A stretch of 64,000 nt of DNA, from the NCBI GenBank assembly GCA_017961345.1, contig JAGCXP010000003.1:55444-119443 (forward strand), in the 5' to 3' direction. The translations under genes were made by a program, and so were the position numbers. How positions within the stretch are numbered: position 1 is the stretch's first letter; the number at the start of each line of letters is the position of its first letter. Of the stretch, positions 36,211 through 46,037 are shown one piece after another. This DNA is from Bacteroidales bacterium. GTDB taxonomy: Bacteria > Bacteroidota > Bacteroidia > Bacteroidales > UBA932. The notes below the pieces were generated by a model. That model was not told the origin of the DNA. It worked only from the letters and a program-made list of their open reading frames with translations, and searched no databases.

Positions 36211-37845
36211 TTATTTAAACTGGGCGAATTCGATGTCCTTTTCGGCGCGGGCGGCGAGTTTCTCGTCCTTCTTGGCGGCCTCGAGGTTGGACTTCACATC
36301 GTCAGCTTTGCCCTGGCGGGCGGCGACGATGGCTTTCAGATAGGCGCAGCCGGCGCAGTCGCACTCATCCATGGCGGAGGTGGCGGCGGCGTAGTCCTTG
36401 TTCAGGATGGCGGCCAGGGCGGCGTTGAAGCCTTTCTCACCGGAGAGCTTGGAGGCAGCGGCGGCGTAGTCACCCTTGAGGATGTCCACGACAGCGGCGT
36501 TCTTCTTGGCGGTATCGTTACCGGCGGCTTCGAAAGCCTGGGCGGCGGCGTCGAGATCGTTCGCGTTCAGAGCAATCACACCGTAGAAGTTGTTGACATC
36601 AGCATCTTTCTCGCATTTGTCGAGTTCGGCCTTGGCGGCGTCGACGTTACCGCTCTTGAAGTAAGCGACGGCGAGGTTGTACTGGGCACGGGCGCTGGAG
36701 AATTTCTCAATGGCTTTCTGATAGATGGCCACCTTGTCGGCGTCGTTCTCCTTGAGGGAGGCGGCACGCAGGAGAGCCTCTTCGTCAAGCACGTCGATGT
36801 TCTCTTCCACGAGGGCGGCAAGTTCTTCGGGGGTGAAGTTCTTGTTCTCGATGTTCGCGATGAAGCGGGCACGGCGCAGTTCGGGGAGAACGTTCTTGGC
36901 GAGGTCTTTATAGACGGCGGACATGTTCTTGATTTCCTGCTCGCGGACAGCGGGATCGCTGTACATGGAGAGAACGCGGAGGATCAGGTCTTTGTCCTCG
37001 ATGTTGGACTCGGAAACGAGGGCCTGGAAGCCTTCCCAGTCCTGACCGACGCTCTTGACTTCACCTTCGGCGACGTCTTTGTCCTTCACGACTTTGCCGA
37101 AAGCCTTGTCGGCGCTGCCGGAACGTTTGTCGGAGAGTTTGCTGTTGAGTTCTTCACCACCGTCGGGGGAAGCGTAAGCGACGACGTCAACATTGTTGAT
37201 GGTCTTGCGGTCGTTGTTCTTGGCTTCTTTCAGGGCGGCGCGGAAATCCTTCACGCTCTTGCCGTTAAGCTGGCTGCTACGGACATCGGCGGAACCGATG
37301 GTGTAGAGGATCTGGGCCTCGGGATTTTCGATGATGACTTCCTGATAGTTGTCGGCCTTGTAGTCCACGATACCCTTCTTGCAGACGAGCTGATAGGTGG
37401 TGTTGCAACCGTCAGCAGCCTTCTTGGAAGGGAGGTCGGTGGAGTCCTTGCCCTTCATCACGATACCGCGGAGCTCGAGGTAGCACTTCTCCATACCCTC
37501 CTGGAAGGGGAAGGAAAGCTTCTCGGTCACGACACCGCCGGCGGAAGGAATCACCTTGAAGTTGTCTTTGATTTTCTCACCCTGGTAGGTCATCTCGTCG
37601 AGTTTGTATTCACCACCCTCATAGACGACGACGGGGGTCACTTTGAGATAGACGTCGGCCAGCATGTAGTCGGCGGGATAGGTCACGGAGACTTCGACAT
37701 CCACGTTGCCGGCCACCACTTCCAGCGTTTCAGGCTGGCAAGCGACCAATACGTTCTCAGCCTGTTCTGCCATCTTCTTGGGATTGCTGCAGGCAACCAT
37801 AGCGATGCCCAGAACGGCAGCGGTCAGAAATTTGATACCTTTCAT
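36211..37845 (-). CDS. OmpA-like/TPR lipoprotein
   Basis: 544 residues with lipobox AMVAC (Cys19). N-terminal beta-rich region (VEVSVTYPADYMLADVYLKVTP). Residues about 175-250 resemble the OmpA peptidoglycan-binding fold (ILYTIGSADVRSSQLNGKS, VDVVAYASPDGGEELNSKLSDKR). The C-terminal half is TPR-like (ARAQYNLAVAYFKSGNVDAAKAELDKC, AALAAILNKDYAAATSAM). Probably tethers the envelope to peptidoglycan through its OmpA part. The protein at 53034-54830 has the same lipoprotein-OmpA-TPR plan. Single gene with its own promoter and terminator. Confidence 0.7.
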   Translation of the reverse strand: MKGIKFLTAAVLGIAMVACSNPKKMAEQAENVLVACQPETLEVVAGNVDVEVSVTYPADYMLADVYLKVTPVVVYEGGEYKLDEMTYQGEKIKDNFKVIPSAGGVVTEKLSFPFQEGMEKCYLELRGIVMKGKDSTDLPSKKAADGCNTTYQLVCKKGIVDYKADNYQEVIIENPEAQILYTIGSADVRSSQLNGKSVKDFRAALKEAKNNDRKTINNVDVVAYASPDGGEELNSKLSDKRSGSADKAFGKVVKDKDVAEGEVKSVGQDWEGFQALVSESNIEDKDLILRVLSMYSDPAVREQEIKNMSAVYKDLAKNVLPELRRARFIANIENKNFTPEELAALVEENIDVLDEEALLRAASLKENDADKVAIYQKAIEKFSSARAQYNLAVAYFKSGNVDAAKAELDKCEKDADVNNFYGVIALNANDLDAAAQAFEAAGNDTAKKNAAVVDILKGDYAAAASKLSGEKGFNAALAAILNKDYAAATSAMDECDCAGCAYLKAIVAARQGKADDVKSNLEAAKKDEKLAARAEKDIEFAQFK

Positions 37846-37886
37846 TATTGAAAAAATTTAAATGGTTAATATCCAAATATGGTTTA

Positions 37887-37894
37887 CAAAGGTA
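37887..37894 (-). promoter_or_regulatory. -7 element of the OmpA/TPR lipoprotein gene
   Basis: Minus strand TACCTTTG, perfect consensus, 41 bp before the ATG; no clear -33 TTTG. Confidence 0.45.
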
Positions 37895-37941
37895 AGCAAT
37901 ATTTTGAAAAAACCATATCTATAAGGTAGATTTTTAGCAAT

Positions 37942-38403
37942 TTATTCGTCGGAAAGCCGATATTCGAGGCGCATAACGAGGGGAACGACGTCTTTTCGGA
38001 GTCCTTCCAACTCAAATCCGCCAAATTCCTGCGTGAGGGTAATGCGGTCTTCAAACATCCGGAAAAGCCGTTGAAGGAAGCCTTTGCGGCGGAAGGTAGC
38101 GCCTTCTTCGCTTTCGGATTCCAACACATATCCCCGTTCTTCGAAAACGGCGAGAATTTCGCCGCGGCGCTCCGCGTAGGAGCCATTTACGATGGCCTTG
38201 CGGCGCTGAAAACCGAAGGCGGGATAAGCCGCGGAGATGGCCGCCAGCGCCAGGGCAATCTTGAAGAGGGAGCGCGTCCCCTCCTGAAACATCGTATCGA
38301 CGTTCCATTCAATCAGTCCGGCGGCCGCCATGACGGCGAGCACCAGGGTCAGGAACGCGGCGCAATAGACGAAATACTTGAGCGTACGGATAAAATACTT
38401 CAT
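37942..38403 (-). CDS. Small membrane protein of unknown function
   Basis: 153 residues. Two hydrophobic segments near the N terminus (YCAAFLTLVLAVMAAAGLI and LFKIALALAAISAAYPAFGF) are followed by a soluble, charged C-terminal domain of about 80 residues (GSYAERRGEILAVFEERGYVLESESEEG, LEGLRKDVVPLVMRLEYRL). I do not recognise a family. It starts 6 bp after ettA and is almost surely co-transcribed with it. Confidence 0.6.
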   Translation of the reverse strand: MKYFIRTLKYFVYCAAFLTLVLAVMAAAGLIEWNVDTMFQEGTRSLFKIALALAAISAAYPAFGFQRRKAIVNGSYAERRGEILAVFEERGYVLESESEEGATFRRKGFLQRLFRMFEDRITLTQEFGGFELEGLRKDVVPLVMRLEYRLSDE

Positions 38404-38409
38404 GGTGGA

Positions 38410-40089
38410 TTATTCCATCAGTTTTTTGTACTTGAAGCGTTTGGGCTCGGCATCCGCGCCCAGTCGCATCTTGCGGTTCTCTTCGTATTCGGAGTAGGTC
38501 CCTTCGAAGAAATAGACCTGAGAGTCGCCCTCGAAGGCGAGGATATGGGTGCAGATACGGTCGAGGAACCAGCGGTCGTGGGAAATGACCACGGCGCATC
38601 CCGCGAAACGTTCCAAGCCCTCTTCCAGCGCGCGGATGGTGTTGACATCTACGTCGTTGGTCGGTTCGTCGAGCAGCAGGACGTTCCCCTCATCCTTGAG
38701 GGTAAGGGCCAGGTGGAGGCGGTTGCGCTCACCGCCGGAGAGAATGCCGCAGGTCTTTTCCTGGTCGGCTCCGGAGAAATTGAAGCGGGAGACATAGGCC
38801 CGGGCGTTGATTTCCCGGTTGCCCAGCCGGACGAATTCCGAATTGTCGGCAATCGTCTGATACACCGTCTTGTCGGGGTCGATGCTGCGGTGCTGCTGGT
38901 CCACGTAGGCCAGTTTTACCGTCTCGCCGATCTCGATGGTGCCCTTGTCCGGTTTCTCCAGACCCATAATCACGCGGAAAAGCGTGGTCTTGCCCGCTCC
39001 GTTGGGACCGATGACGCCCACGATGCCGGCGGGGGGAAGGACGAAGGAAAGGTTCTCGTAGAGGAGTTTGTCCCCGTAACTCTTTGAAACCCCTTGGAAT
39101 GAAATTACTTTGTTACCCAGGCGGGGACCGTTGGGAATGTAGATTTCGAGGCTCTGTTCTTTCTGCAGCGCATCCTCGTTGGCGAGCTTTTCATAGGCGC
39201 CCAGACGGGCCTTGCTCTTGGCCTGACGCGCTTTCGGCGCCATGCGTACCCATTCGAGTTCGCGTTCGAGGGTCTTGCGGCGTTTGCTTTCCTGCTTTTC
39301 TTCCTTCGCGAGGCGTTTGGCCTTCTGGTCGAGCCAGGAGGAGTAGTTGCCCTTCCAGGGAATTCCTTCGCCGCGGTCCAGTTCCAGAATCCAGCCGGCG
39401 ACGTTGTCCAGGAAGTAGCGGTCGTGGGTGACGGCGATGACCGTGCCTTTGTACTGCTGCAGATGGGCTTCCAGCCACTGGATACTTTCGGTGTCGAGGT
39501 GGTTGGTCGGCTCGTCGAGCAGGAGCACGTCGGGCTGGCGGAGCAGCAGGCGGCAGAGGGCCACGCGACGGCGTTCACCGCCGCTGAGGGTGGAGACGAG
39601 CGCGTCGGAAGGCGGACACTGGAGGGCGTCCATGGCCCGCTCGAGTTTGGCGTCGATTTCCCAACCGTCGCAGTGCTCGATCTTTTCGGTCAGTTCGCCC
39701 TGGCGGATGATGAGCGCGTTCATCTCGTCGTCGGAGAGCGGCTCGCAGAATTTCAGGTTCACCTGCTCATATTCCTTGAGCAGGTCCACGACCTCCTGAA
39801 CCCCTTCCTGCACGACTTCGAGCACCGTCTTGTCCGGATCCATCTGCGGCTCCTGTTCCAGGTAGCCCACGCTGTAGCCCGGAGCCCAGACGACTTCGCC
39901 TTTGTAGGACTTTTCCACGCCCGCGATGATTTTCATCAAGGTGGACTTGCCGGAGCCGTTGAGGCCGATGATGCCGATTTTGGCGCCATAGAAGAAAGAC
40001 AGGTAGATGTCTTTGAGGATGACTTTGTTGTTATGGGGGAGCACCTTGCCCACCCCGTTCATCGAGAAAATGATTTTTTCGTCTGCCAT
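38410..40089 (-). CDS. ettA: EttA-type ABC-F translational regulator
   Basis: 559 residues from MADEKIIFSMNGVGKV; 27 upstream codons overlap the promoter and are excluded. Two ABC ATPase domains without membrane segments: Walker A GLNGSGKS and GPNGAGKT, signatures LSGGERRRVALC and LSGGERNRLHLAL, Walker B LLLDEPTNHLD and LLLDEPTNDVD. The linker between them (about 240-320, rich in Lys/Arg) and the arm in the first domain fit EttA, which gates the ribosomal E-site according to energy state. Confidence 0.92.
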   Translation of the reverse strand: MADEKIIFSMNGVGKVLPHNNKVILKDIYLSFFYGAKIGIIGLNGSGKSTLMKIIAGVEKSYKGEVVWAPGYSVGYLEQEPQMDPDKTVLEVVQEGVQEVVDLLKEYEQVNLKFCEPLSDDEMNALIIRQGELTEKIEHCDGWEIDAKLERAMDALQCPPSDALVSTLSGGERRRVALCRLLLRQPDVLLLDEPTNHLDTESIQWLEAHLQQYKGTVIAVTHDRYFLDNVAGWILELDRGEGIPWKGNYSSWLDQKAKRLAKEEKQESKRRKTLERELEWVRMAPKARQAKSKARLGAYEKLANEDALQKEQSLEIYIPNGPRLGNKVISFQGVSKSYGDKLLYENLSFVLPPAGIVGVIGPNGAGKTTLFRVIMGLEKPDKGTIEIGETVKLAYVDQQHRSIDPDKTVYQTIADNSEFVRLGNREINARAYVSRFNFSGADQEKTCGILSGGERNRLHLALTLKDEGNVLLLDEPTNDVDVNTIRALEEGLERFAGCAVVISHDRWFLDRICTHILAFEGDSQVYFFEGTYSEYEENRKMRLGADAEPKRFKYKKLME

Positions 40090-40107
40090 ATGCGTTTTCA
40101 GTGTGCA

Positions 40108-40137
40108 CAAAGGTAGTAAATATTCCCCAAAATCAAA
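40108..40137 (-). promoter_or_regulatory. Promoter of ettA
   Basis: Minus strand TTTG (40137-40134), 18 bp, TACCTTTG (40115-40108), perfect -7. The -33 element lies in the last codons of the araC-type gene. ATG 19 bp downstream. Confidence 0.55.
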
Positions 40138-41200
40138 GCAGGCGCTTGCGCCGGTTGGAGCGCTGGTCATTGCACCAGTCCTTCGGATTCTCGCCGGTTT
40201 CGAGTTGAAAGGCGGCGGAGAAGGTGGCCTTGGTCTTGAAGCCGGCCATGAAACAAAGTTGGGTCACCCTCAGGTTCTTGTTTTCTGCGAAAATCTGTTT
40301 GGCGTATTGGATCCGGTAGCGGTTGACGAAGCGTTTGAAATTCAAGGAGGAGTGGTTCTTGATGGCCCGCTGGAGATAGACTTTGTTGGTAAAGATTTCC
40401 TCGGCCACCATCCGTTCGTTCAGGTCGGGATCCAGGAAGGGGCGCTCCCGGTCGAACCAGGCGCAAAGGCGTTCATAGATGCCTTTGGAGCCGGCGTCGG
40501 CGGAAAGGCCGGTCAGGATGTCGGCCCCGAAATTTTTCAGCAGGGCATCCCGCACGCGCCGGAAGAGCGACTCCTTGAAAAGCAGGTTTTTCCCGGCTGT
40601 GCAGGCGCAGGCGAGCAACAGGAAATACGCCAGGGAAGGAAGCGGCAGCAGCGAAAGCGGCATCCCGACAAAACTGATGCGGCAAACCACGGAAAGCGAC
40701 CAGAGCAGCACCGCGGCGGATTTGAGCAACTGCCCTTCCGTCACCGCCGCGACGGAGGCGACGTTCAGTTCATCCGTGTATTTTCTGATGCCCCGGCGCA
40801 GCAGGAGCAAGTCGCGTCCCCAGGAAAGAGGGATGAAGATGCAGGCGGGTATGACGTCGGTATCCGGCCAGTGCTGAAGTGCCAGAACCAGTAAGCCGAA
40901 AGGGAGCAGCATGGAAAAGGTTAACACCAGATAAGAGTCCCGAAGAGAGGAGGTTTTCATCCTGAGGGCCAGGCAGGAGAGCAGCAGGGCGAGTTGGGCC
41001 ACTTCGGAGGCGGAGAGACGGAGCATGCCGGCCAGGGTGAGGCTGGTGATGGCGGAAATCAGAAAGAGCAGCTTGATTAGCTGAAAGCGCAGGGAAAAAC
41101 GCGACAGTTTCCGGCTGGCGGAAACAAGTTGGACGAGCGGAACAATCAAGAGGGCGGCGGTAATCAAGCAGGCTCCCGCGCAGAGGGTGAGCGTAATCAT
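40133..41200 (-). CDS. Membrane-anchored AraC-family transcription regulator
   Basis: 355 residues. About six hydrophobic segments fill residues 1-205 (LCAGACLITAALLIVPLVQL, LVLTFSMLLPFGLLVLAL, SLAYFLLLACACTAG). The C-terminal third is an AraC DNA-binding domain with two helix-turn-helix units (VAEEIFTNKVYLQRAIKNHSS and VTQLCFMAGFKTKATFSAAF). The layout suggests a one-component sensor that regulates from the membrane. Target unknown; no obvious regulated gene is next to it. A GTGA-GATA-TCAC dyad at 41202-41213, just before the start codon, could be its own operator. Confidence 0.75.
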   Translation of the reverse strand: MITLTLCAGACLITAALLIVPLVQLVSASRKLSRFSLRFQLIKLLFLISAITSLTLAGMLRLSASEVAQLALLLSCLALRMKTSSLRDSYLVLTFSMLLPFGLLVLALQHWPDTDVIPACIFIPLSWGRDLLLLRRGIRKYTDELNVASVAAVTEGQLLKSAAVLLWSLSVVCRISFVGMPLSLLPLPSLAYFLLLACACTAGKNLLFKESLFRRVRDALLKNFGADILTGLSADAGSKGIYERLCAWFDRERPFLDPDLNERMVAEEIFTNKVYLQRAIKNHSSLNFKRFVNRYRIQYAKQIFAENKNLRVTQLCFMAGFKTKATFSAAFQLETGENPKDWCNDQRSNRRKRLL

Positions 41201-41227
41201 AGTGAGATATCACAATATAACGACCCA

Positions 41228-41235
41228 CAAAATTA
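41228..41235 (-). promoter_or_regulatory. -7 element of the membrane AraC gene
   Basis: Minus strand TAATTTTG, perfect TAnnTTTG, 27 bp before the ATG, immediately behind the leuS terminator. No clear -33. Confidence 0.4.
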
Positions 41236-41241
41236 TAAACG

Positions 41242-41271
41242 AAAAAAGCCGTCGGAAAATGTTCGACGGCT
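41242..41271 (-). terminator. Terminator of the gyrA-leuS operon
   Basis: 8-bp stem AGCCGTCG / CGACGGCT followed on the minus strand by TTTTTC, about 80 bp after the leuS stop. Confidence 0.7.
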
Positions 41272-41351
41272 TCTTCGGAAAAGATTTTCTGTTTCTTTAC
41301 TTTTTTTCTTTTTTTTGACCGAATTTCCGTTTCGCGTTGTGAATTTGTAAT

Positions 41352-44114
41352 TTATTTCACTACGATATTCACGATTTTTCCGGGGACGACGATGACTTTC
41401 AGGATATCTCCGCCGGCCACATATTTGGCCGTCTGGTCCAGATTCCTCACTTCTTTCTCCACTTCGTCCTTGCCCAGGCTCTTGGGCAGGTCGATGGTGA
41501 AGCGCGTCTTTCCGTTGAAGGAAACGGGGTAGGTGCAGTTGTCTTCCCGGGTGTAGGCCTCGTTGTAGGCGGGGAACGCCGCGAAGGAAATGCTCTCCTT
41601 GTGACCGAGCACTTCGTAGAGTTCTTCGGCAATGTGCGGGGCGAAGGGAGACAGCAGGATGACCAGCGGCTCGAGGATTTCGCGGGAATGGCATTCGCCC
41701 AGTTCGCCGAGGGCAATCATAAAGGCGCTGACGGCGGTGTTGTAGGAGAAATTCTCAATGTCCTCGCGCACCTTGGCAATCAGTTTGTGCAGGCTCTTGA
41801 GTTGCCGGGGCGTCGGTTTCTCGTCGGAGAGGACGAGCGTGTCGCGGTCGTAGAACAGCCTCCAGAGTTTGCGCAGGAAACGGTGGACGCCGTCGATGCC
41901 CTTGGTATCCCAGGGCTTGCTCTGCTCCAGAGGGCCGAGGAACATTTCATACAGACGCAGGGTGTCGGCGCCGTAGTTGTCGCAGACGTTGTCGGGGTTG
42001 ACGACGTTGTACATGGATTTACTCATCTTCTCCACGGCCCAGCCACAGATGTACTCCCCGTCTTCGAGGATAAACTCGGCGGTGGCATAATCGGGCATCC
42101 AGGCCTTGAAGGCCTCGATATCCAGGCGGTCGTTATGGACGATGTTGACATCCACGTGGATTTCCGTCGTGTCGTATTGGTCTTTCAGCCCGAGGGAGAC
42201 GAAGGTGTTCGTGCCCTTGATACGGTAGACGAAATTGCTGCGTCCCTGAATCATTCCCTGGTTGATCAGTTTCTTGAACGGCTCCTTCTCGCAGACATAG
42301 CCGAGGTCGTAGAGGAACTTGTTCCAGAAGCGGGAATAGATCAGGTGGCCGGTGGCGTGTTCGGTGCCGCCGATGTAAAGGTCCACGTTGCGCCAGTACG
42401 TATCGGCCTCCTTGCTCACGAGCGCCGTATCGTTGTGGGGATCCATATAGCGGAGGTAGTAGGCGCTGGAGCCGGCAAAGCCGGGCATGGTGCTCTTTTC
42501 CAGCGGCCAGCCGTCGACGGTCCAGTTCTCGGCGCGGGCCAGCGGGGGTTCGCCGGTCTCGGTGGGCTTGTAGTTGCCGCCGATGGAAGGAAGTTCCAGG
42601 GGCAGGTCCTTTTCATCCAGCGGGGTGGCGATGCCGTCCTTGAAGTAAATGGGGAATGGTTCGCCCCAGTAGCGCTGACGGGAGAAAATGGCATCGCGCA
42701 GGCGGTAGTTGATCTTGCGGTGGCCGATGCCGTGCTTCTCCACGTAGTCGATGGCGGCGGGAATGGCCTCCTTGACGGAGAGCCCGTTGAGGAAACCGCT
42801 GTTGCACATGATGCCTTCCTTGGCGTCGAAACTCTGCTCGCTGACGTCGCAGCCCTCAATCAGGGGAATGATGGGGAGCTGGAAGTGTTTGGCGAAAGCA
42901 TAGTCACGGCTGTCGTGGGCCGGAACGGCCATGATGGCGCCGGTGCCGTAACCGGAAAGCACATATTCGGAAATCCAGACGGGCACCTTGTCTCCGGTCA
43001 GCGGATTGACAGCATAGGAACCGGAAAAGACGCCGGTCACCTTGCGCGTTTCGGCAATGCGTTCGCGCTCTGTCTTTTTCTTGACCTGCTGGCGATAAGC
43101 CTCAACCGCATCCGCCTGCTCCGGCGTGGTCAGTTTGTCCACCCACTCGCTTTCGGGGGCCAGCACCATGAAGGTCACGCCGAAGACGGTGTCCGCCCGC
43201 GTCGTGAAAATGGTCATATCGTATTCCTTCGAACCGTTGAAGACCTTGAAGACCATTTCGGCGCCCTGGCTCCGGCCGATCCAGTTGCGCTGCATATCTT
43301 TCAGGGAATCGGTCCAGTCCAGGCCTTCCAGGTCGTCCAGCAGGCGGCCCGCATAGGCGGACACGCGGAGTTGCCACTGGGTCATCTTCTTCTGCTCGAC
43401 CGGGAAGCCGCCGCGCACGGACACGCCTTCCTTCACCTCGTCGTTGGCTAGCACCGTACCCAGGCCTGCGCACCAGTTGACGGAAGTCTCTCCCTGGTAG
43501 GCGATGCGGTAGTTCATCAGCACCTCGGCCTTTTTCTTCTCATCGTAGGAAAGCCATTCGGAGGCGGAAAAATCCAGTTCCTGCGTGCAGGCGGCATCCA
43601 CGCCCCGGCTGCCGTCCTTGGCGAAGGCCGCTTCCAGTTCTTCAATGGGACGGGCCCGGTCGAGGGTGCGGTCGTACCAGCTGGCAAACATCTTCAGGAA
43701 GGCCCACTGCGTCCACTTGTAATAGGCGGGGTCGCAGGTGCGGACTTCGCGGGACCAGTCATAACTGAAACCGATACGGTCCATCTGGCTGCGGTAGCGA
43801 CGGATGTTGTTTTCCGTGGTAACTGCCGGGTGCTGCCCGGTCTGGATGGCATACTGCTCGGCGGGAAGGCCGAAGGCGTCGTAGCCCATCGGATGCAGGA
43901 CGTTGAAGCCGCAGAGGCGTTTGTAGCGGGCAAAAATATCGCTGGCAATGTAGCCGAGGGGGTGTCCCACGTGCAGTCCCGCGCCCGAAGGGTAAGGAAA
44001 CATGTCCAGCACATAGTACTTGGGCCTGGAGGGGTCGGTCACGGCCTTGAAGGTGTGCTCGGAGGCCCAGCGCTCCTGCCATTTCTTTTCAATCTCTTTG
44101 AAATTGTATTCCAT
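41352..44114 (-). CDS. leuS: Leucyl-tRNA synthetase
   Basis: 920 residues. Class I synthetase. HIGH-type motif in [15 protein letters not shown], editing (CP1) domain in the middle ([28 protein letters not shown]), KMSKS in [15 protein letters not shown], and a C-terminal anticodon-binding region. Length is normal for Bacteroidota. Last gene of a minus-strand run from gyrA; starts 7 bp after the M28/TonB gene. Confidence 0.96.
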   Translation of the reverse strand: MEYNFKEIEKKWQERWASEHTFKAVTDPSRPKYYVLDMFPYPSGAGLHVGHPLGYIASDIFARYKRLCGFNVLHPMGYDAFGLPAEQYAIQTGQHPAVTTENNIRRYRSQMDRIGFSYDWSREVRTCDPAYYKWTQWAFLKMFASWYDRTLDRARPIEELEAAFAKDGSRGVDAACTQELDFSASEWLSYDEKKKAEVLMNYRIAYQGETSVNWCAGLGTVLANDEVKEGVSVRGGFPVEQKKMTQWQLRVSAYAGRLLDDLEGLDWTDSLKDMQRNWIGRSQGAEMVFKVFNGSKEYDMTIFTTRADTVFGVTFMVLAPESEWVDKLTTPEQADAVEAYRQQVKKKTERERIAETRKVTGVFSGSYAVNPLTGDKVPVWISEYVLSGYGTGAIMAVPAHDSRDYAFAKHFQLPIIPLIEGCDVSEQSFDAKEGIMCNSGFLNGLSVKEAIPAAIDYVEKHGIGHRKINYRLRDAIFSRQRYWGEPFPIYFKDGIATPLDEKDLPLELPSIGGNYKPTETGEPPLARAENWTVDGWPLEKSTMPGFAGSSAYYLRYMDPHNDTALVSKEADTYWRNVDLYIGGTEHATGHLIYSRFWNKFLYDLGYVCEKEPFKKLINQGMIQGRSNFVYRIKGTNTFVSLGLKDQYDTTEIHVDVNIVHNDRLDIEAFKAWMPDYATAEFILEDGEYICGWAVEKMSKSMYNVVNPDNVCDNYGADTLRLYEMFLGPLEQSKPWDTKGIDGVHRFLRKLWRLFYDRDTLVLSDEKPTPRQLKSLHKLIAKVREDIENFSYNTAVSAFMIALGELGECHSREILEPLVILLSPFAPHIAEELYEVLGHKESISFAAFPAYNEAYTREDNCTYPVSFNGKTRFTIDLPKSLGKDEVEKEVRNLDQTAKYVAGGDILKVIVVPGKIVNIVVK

Positions 44115-44121
44115 ATCGTGC

Positions 44122-45447
44122 TTATTTTTTCTTCAGTCTGAATTCGATCGGGAGGGTCAGCGCGGAGCGGACCTTCTTCCCATGCCGGCGGGCCGCCTTC
44201 CACTTGGGAGAAACGTTCACGACGTCCACCGCGGCCTGATCGAGGCGTTCGTCAACGCTCCGGGCAACCCGGACATTCGTTACCGAACCGTCCTTTTCAA
44301 TGACGAAACTCACCTGTACGGTGCCCTGTACTCCTTCTTGAATGGCGCTGTCGGGATATTTCAGGTAGCGGTACACCCATTCTTGCATAAAACGGTCGAT
44401 CCGGGGAGAATTCAGGAACATCGGCGGCTGGTCGCATTCATAATAGCCGAAAACCTGGTCATCCGGCGTCTCGGGAGCGACCGGCTCGATAAAGTCGGTG
44501 GACTCGACGTTGGAGGCCTGCTCGCGAAGGAAGTTGTAGAGGTATTCGAGTTGCATCTCCATGGCGTCCCAGTCCAGTTGGTCCGGCGTATCGCGGGGGG
44601 TGTTGTGGGTGGCATAGCGTCCGGTCGTGAAGACGACGGAAGGAATCTCGCTTCCGTAGAAGGCCCGGTGGTCGCCCGGGTAGGTTTCCTGGGTGGTCAG
44701 TGTGGGTTTGACGGGCTGCAACTTCGCCCCGGCACTTTCCACCGCGCGGTTGAGGTCGTAGTTGGAGGCGGTGTAGGCGTAAAAACCCTGCGTACCCTGC
44801 CCCAACGCATCGAGTTCCACCATGAAGTCGATGTCTTTTACGGAAGGAAAACTGCGGTTGAGGAAATACCAGGAGCCGGCACAACCTTGTTCCGAAGCAC
44901 CGAATGCTACCAGCAGGATGCTTTTCCGAAACGCTTCCGGGGTCTGGGCGATGTGGCGGGCGAGGGCGAGCAGACAGGCAAGTCCGGAGGCGCTGGCGTT
45001 CGCGCCGGGATAAACGACCTCGATGCTTTCCTCGTCCCGGGTCATCCGGTAGGAGCCCAAGTGGTCCATCCGGGCGCCGATGACGATGTAACGGTGCCGG
45101 AGTTGTTTGTCGGAACCGGTCAGAATGGCGGCTACATTGCGGGAAACGAGGGTGTCCCCGTCTACGTTGATGCCGAAAACATCGCCATTCGGCCCATAGA
45201 GCAAATCAAGCCCCGCCTTTTCCAATTCGGCGGAGAGGTATTGTGCGAGTTCTTTTTCTCCTTCAGATCCGGCCTTTCTGCCCAGCAGCGCAGGGTCACA
45301 GATCGCCTGCACGTCCGCCTTCAGGCTCCCCACCGTCCCCGAATCGTAAAGGTCGGAATAGGAGGGAACGCCGTCGCGAAACTGCGCCGACAGGCTCTCA
45401 GCAGACAAGGTTAGAACAAGGGATATGAGCGCCAGCAACCGCCTCAT
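44122..45447 (-). CDS. Degenerate M28-type peptidase fused to a TonB C-terminal domain
   Basis: 441 residues with a signal peptide ([22 protein letters not shown]). Residues about 40-330 follow the M28 zinc peptidase fold, but three key positions differ from the family: the metal His of GAHxD is Arg126 (GARMD), the bridging Asp of (A/N)DDxSG is Ala151 (GANASASG), and the catalytic first Glu of the EE pair is Ser185 (GASEQG). Glu186, Asp213 and His260 remain. Residues about 360-441 are a TonB C-terminal domain ([20 protein letters not shown]) very like that of tonB at 14635-15330. Likely a non-catalytic periplasmic protein. Overlaps the SPOR gene by 4 bp. Confidence 0.75.
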   Translation of the reverse strand: MRRLLALISLVLTLSAESLSAQFRDGVPSYSDLYDSGTVGSLKADVQAICDPALLGRKAGSEGEKELAQYLSAELEKAGLDLLYGPNGDVFGINVDGDTLVSRNVAAILTGSDKQLRHRYIVIGARMDHLGSYRMTRDEESIEVVYPGANASASGLACLLALARHIAQTPEAFRKSILLVAFGASEQGCAGSWYFLNRSFPSVKDIDFMVELDALGQGTQGFYAYTASNYDLNRAVESAGAKLQPVKPTLTTQETYPGDHRAFYGSEIPSVVFTTGRYATHNTPRDTPDQLDWDAMEMQLEYLYNFLREQASNVESTDFIEPVAPETPDDQVFGYYECDQPPMFLNSPRIDRFMQEWVYRYLKYPDSAIQEGVQGTVQVSFVIEKDGSVTNVRVARSVDERLDQAAVDVVNVSPKWKAARRHGKKVRSALTLPIEFRLKKK

Positions 45448-46037
45448 CGCATATCATCAATCAGTAGCCAGGCATCATCCGGAAGCAAAGCGTTCGAAAT
45501 GTGGTAGAAGTGCAGCCAGGACGCCGCGTCATCGTCTTCATAAATGGAGACCAGGGTAAGTCCGTTGCCGAGTTTCAGCATCCGCGCCTTGTCAAAACCC
45601 TTCCCTTTCATCCGTTCACAGAAGCGCTCCGCATTGCCGGCCTCCTTGAAGGTGCCGCCAATCAGGCTGAACAGTCCGGGAACGGGCTCGCAGCCGTGGA
45701 AGCGGGAAACCCGATGGATGACGCGGGGATGATGGCCCCGGAACATCTCTTCCCGTTGAAGAGAGTCTTTTTGCCGGGCCGCTTCCTGTTCCCGAACGAG
45801 GCGCAGGGAGTCCCTGACGGCCGCCGTCCGGGCCGCGGTCGCTTTTTCCAGGCTGTCACGACGCAACGAAAGCGCCTGCAACTCGGAAGAAGTGGGACGT
45901 CCCGCCCATTGGCGGAACTGATCGCAGGAGGAAAGCGTCAGCGCACATAGTAAAATGCAGACCGGCAAAAACCGGCCTGCAAAACGTTCAATCCACGCTG
46001 ACGGAGAAAACCTACTGGGCGTTCTTAAGGAACTCAT
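45444..46037 (-). CDS. SPOR-domain lipoprotein
   Basis: 197 residues. A long basic N-terminal segment leads to a lipobox LTLSSC (Cys38). A charged coiled stretch follows (LRRDSLEKATAARTAAVRDS), then a SPOR-like domain at about 115-195 (LFSLIGGTFKEAGNAERFCERMKGKGF, ending DAWLLID). SPOR domains bind denuded peptidoglycan at division sites. The start overlaps the 3' end of the TPR gene by 26 bp and its stop overlaps the next ATG (ATGA), so the three are translationally coupled; no better in-frame ATG exists. Confidence 0.65.
   Translation of the reverse strand: MSSLRTPSRFSPSAWIERFAGRFLPVCILLCALTLSSCDQFRQWAGRPTSSELQALSLRRDSLEKATAARTAAVRDSLRLVREQEAARQKDSLQREEMFRGHHPRVIHRVSRFHGCEPVPGLFSLIGGTFKEAGNAERFCERMKGKGFDKARMLKLGNGLTLVSIYEDDDAASWLHFYHISNALLPDDAWLLIDDMR

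Noticed and set aside
36205-37851. 548-codon plus-strand frame, Val/Gly-rich
   Set aside because: Exact antisense of the OmpA/TPR lipoprotein gene, whose alanine- and lysine-rich codons create it.
41601-43451. 616-codon plus-strand frame inside leuS
   Set aside because: Antisense shadow of a certain tRNA synthetase gene.
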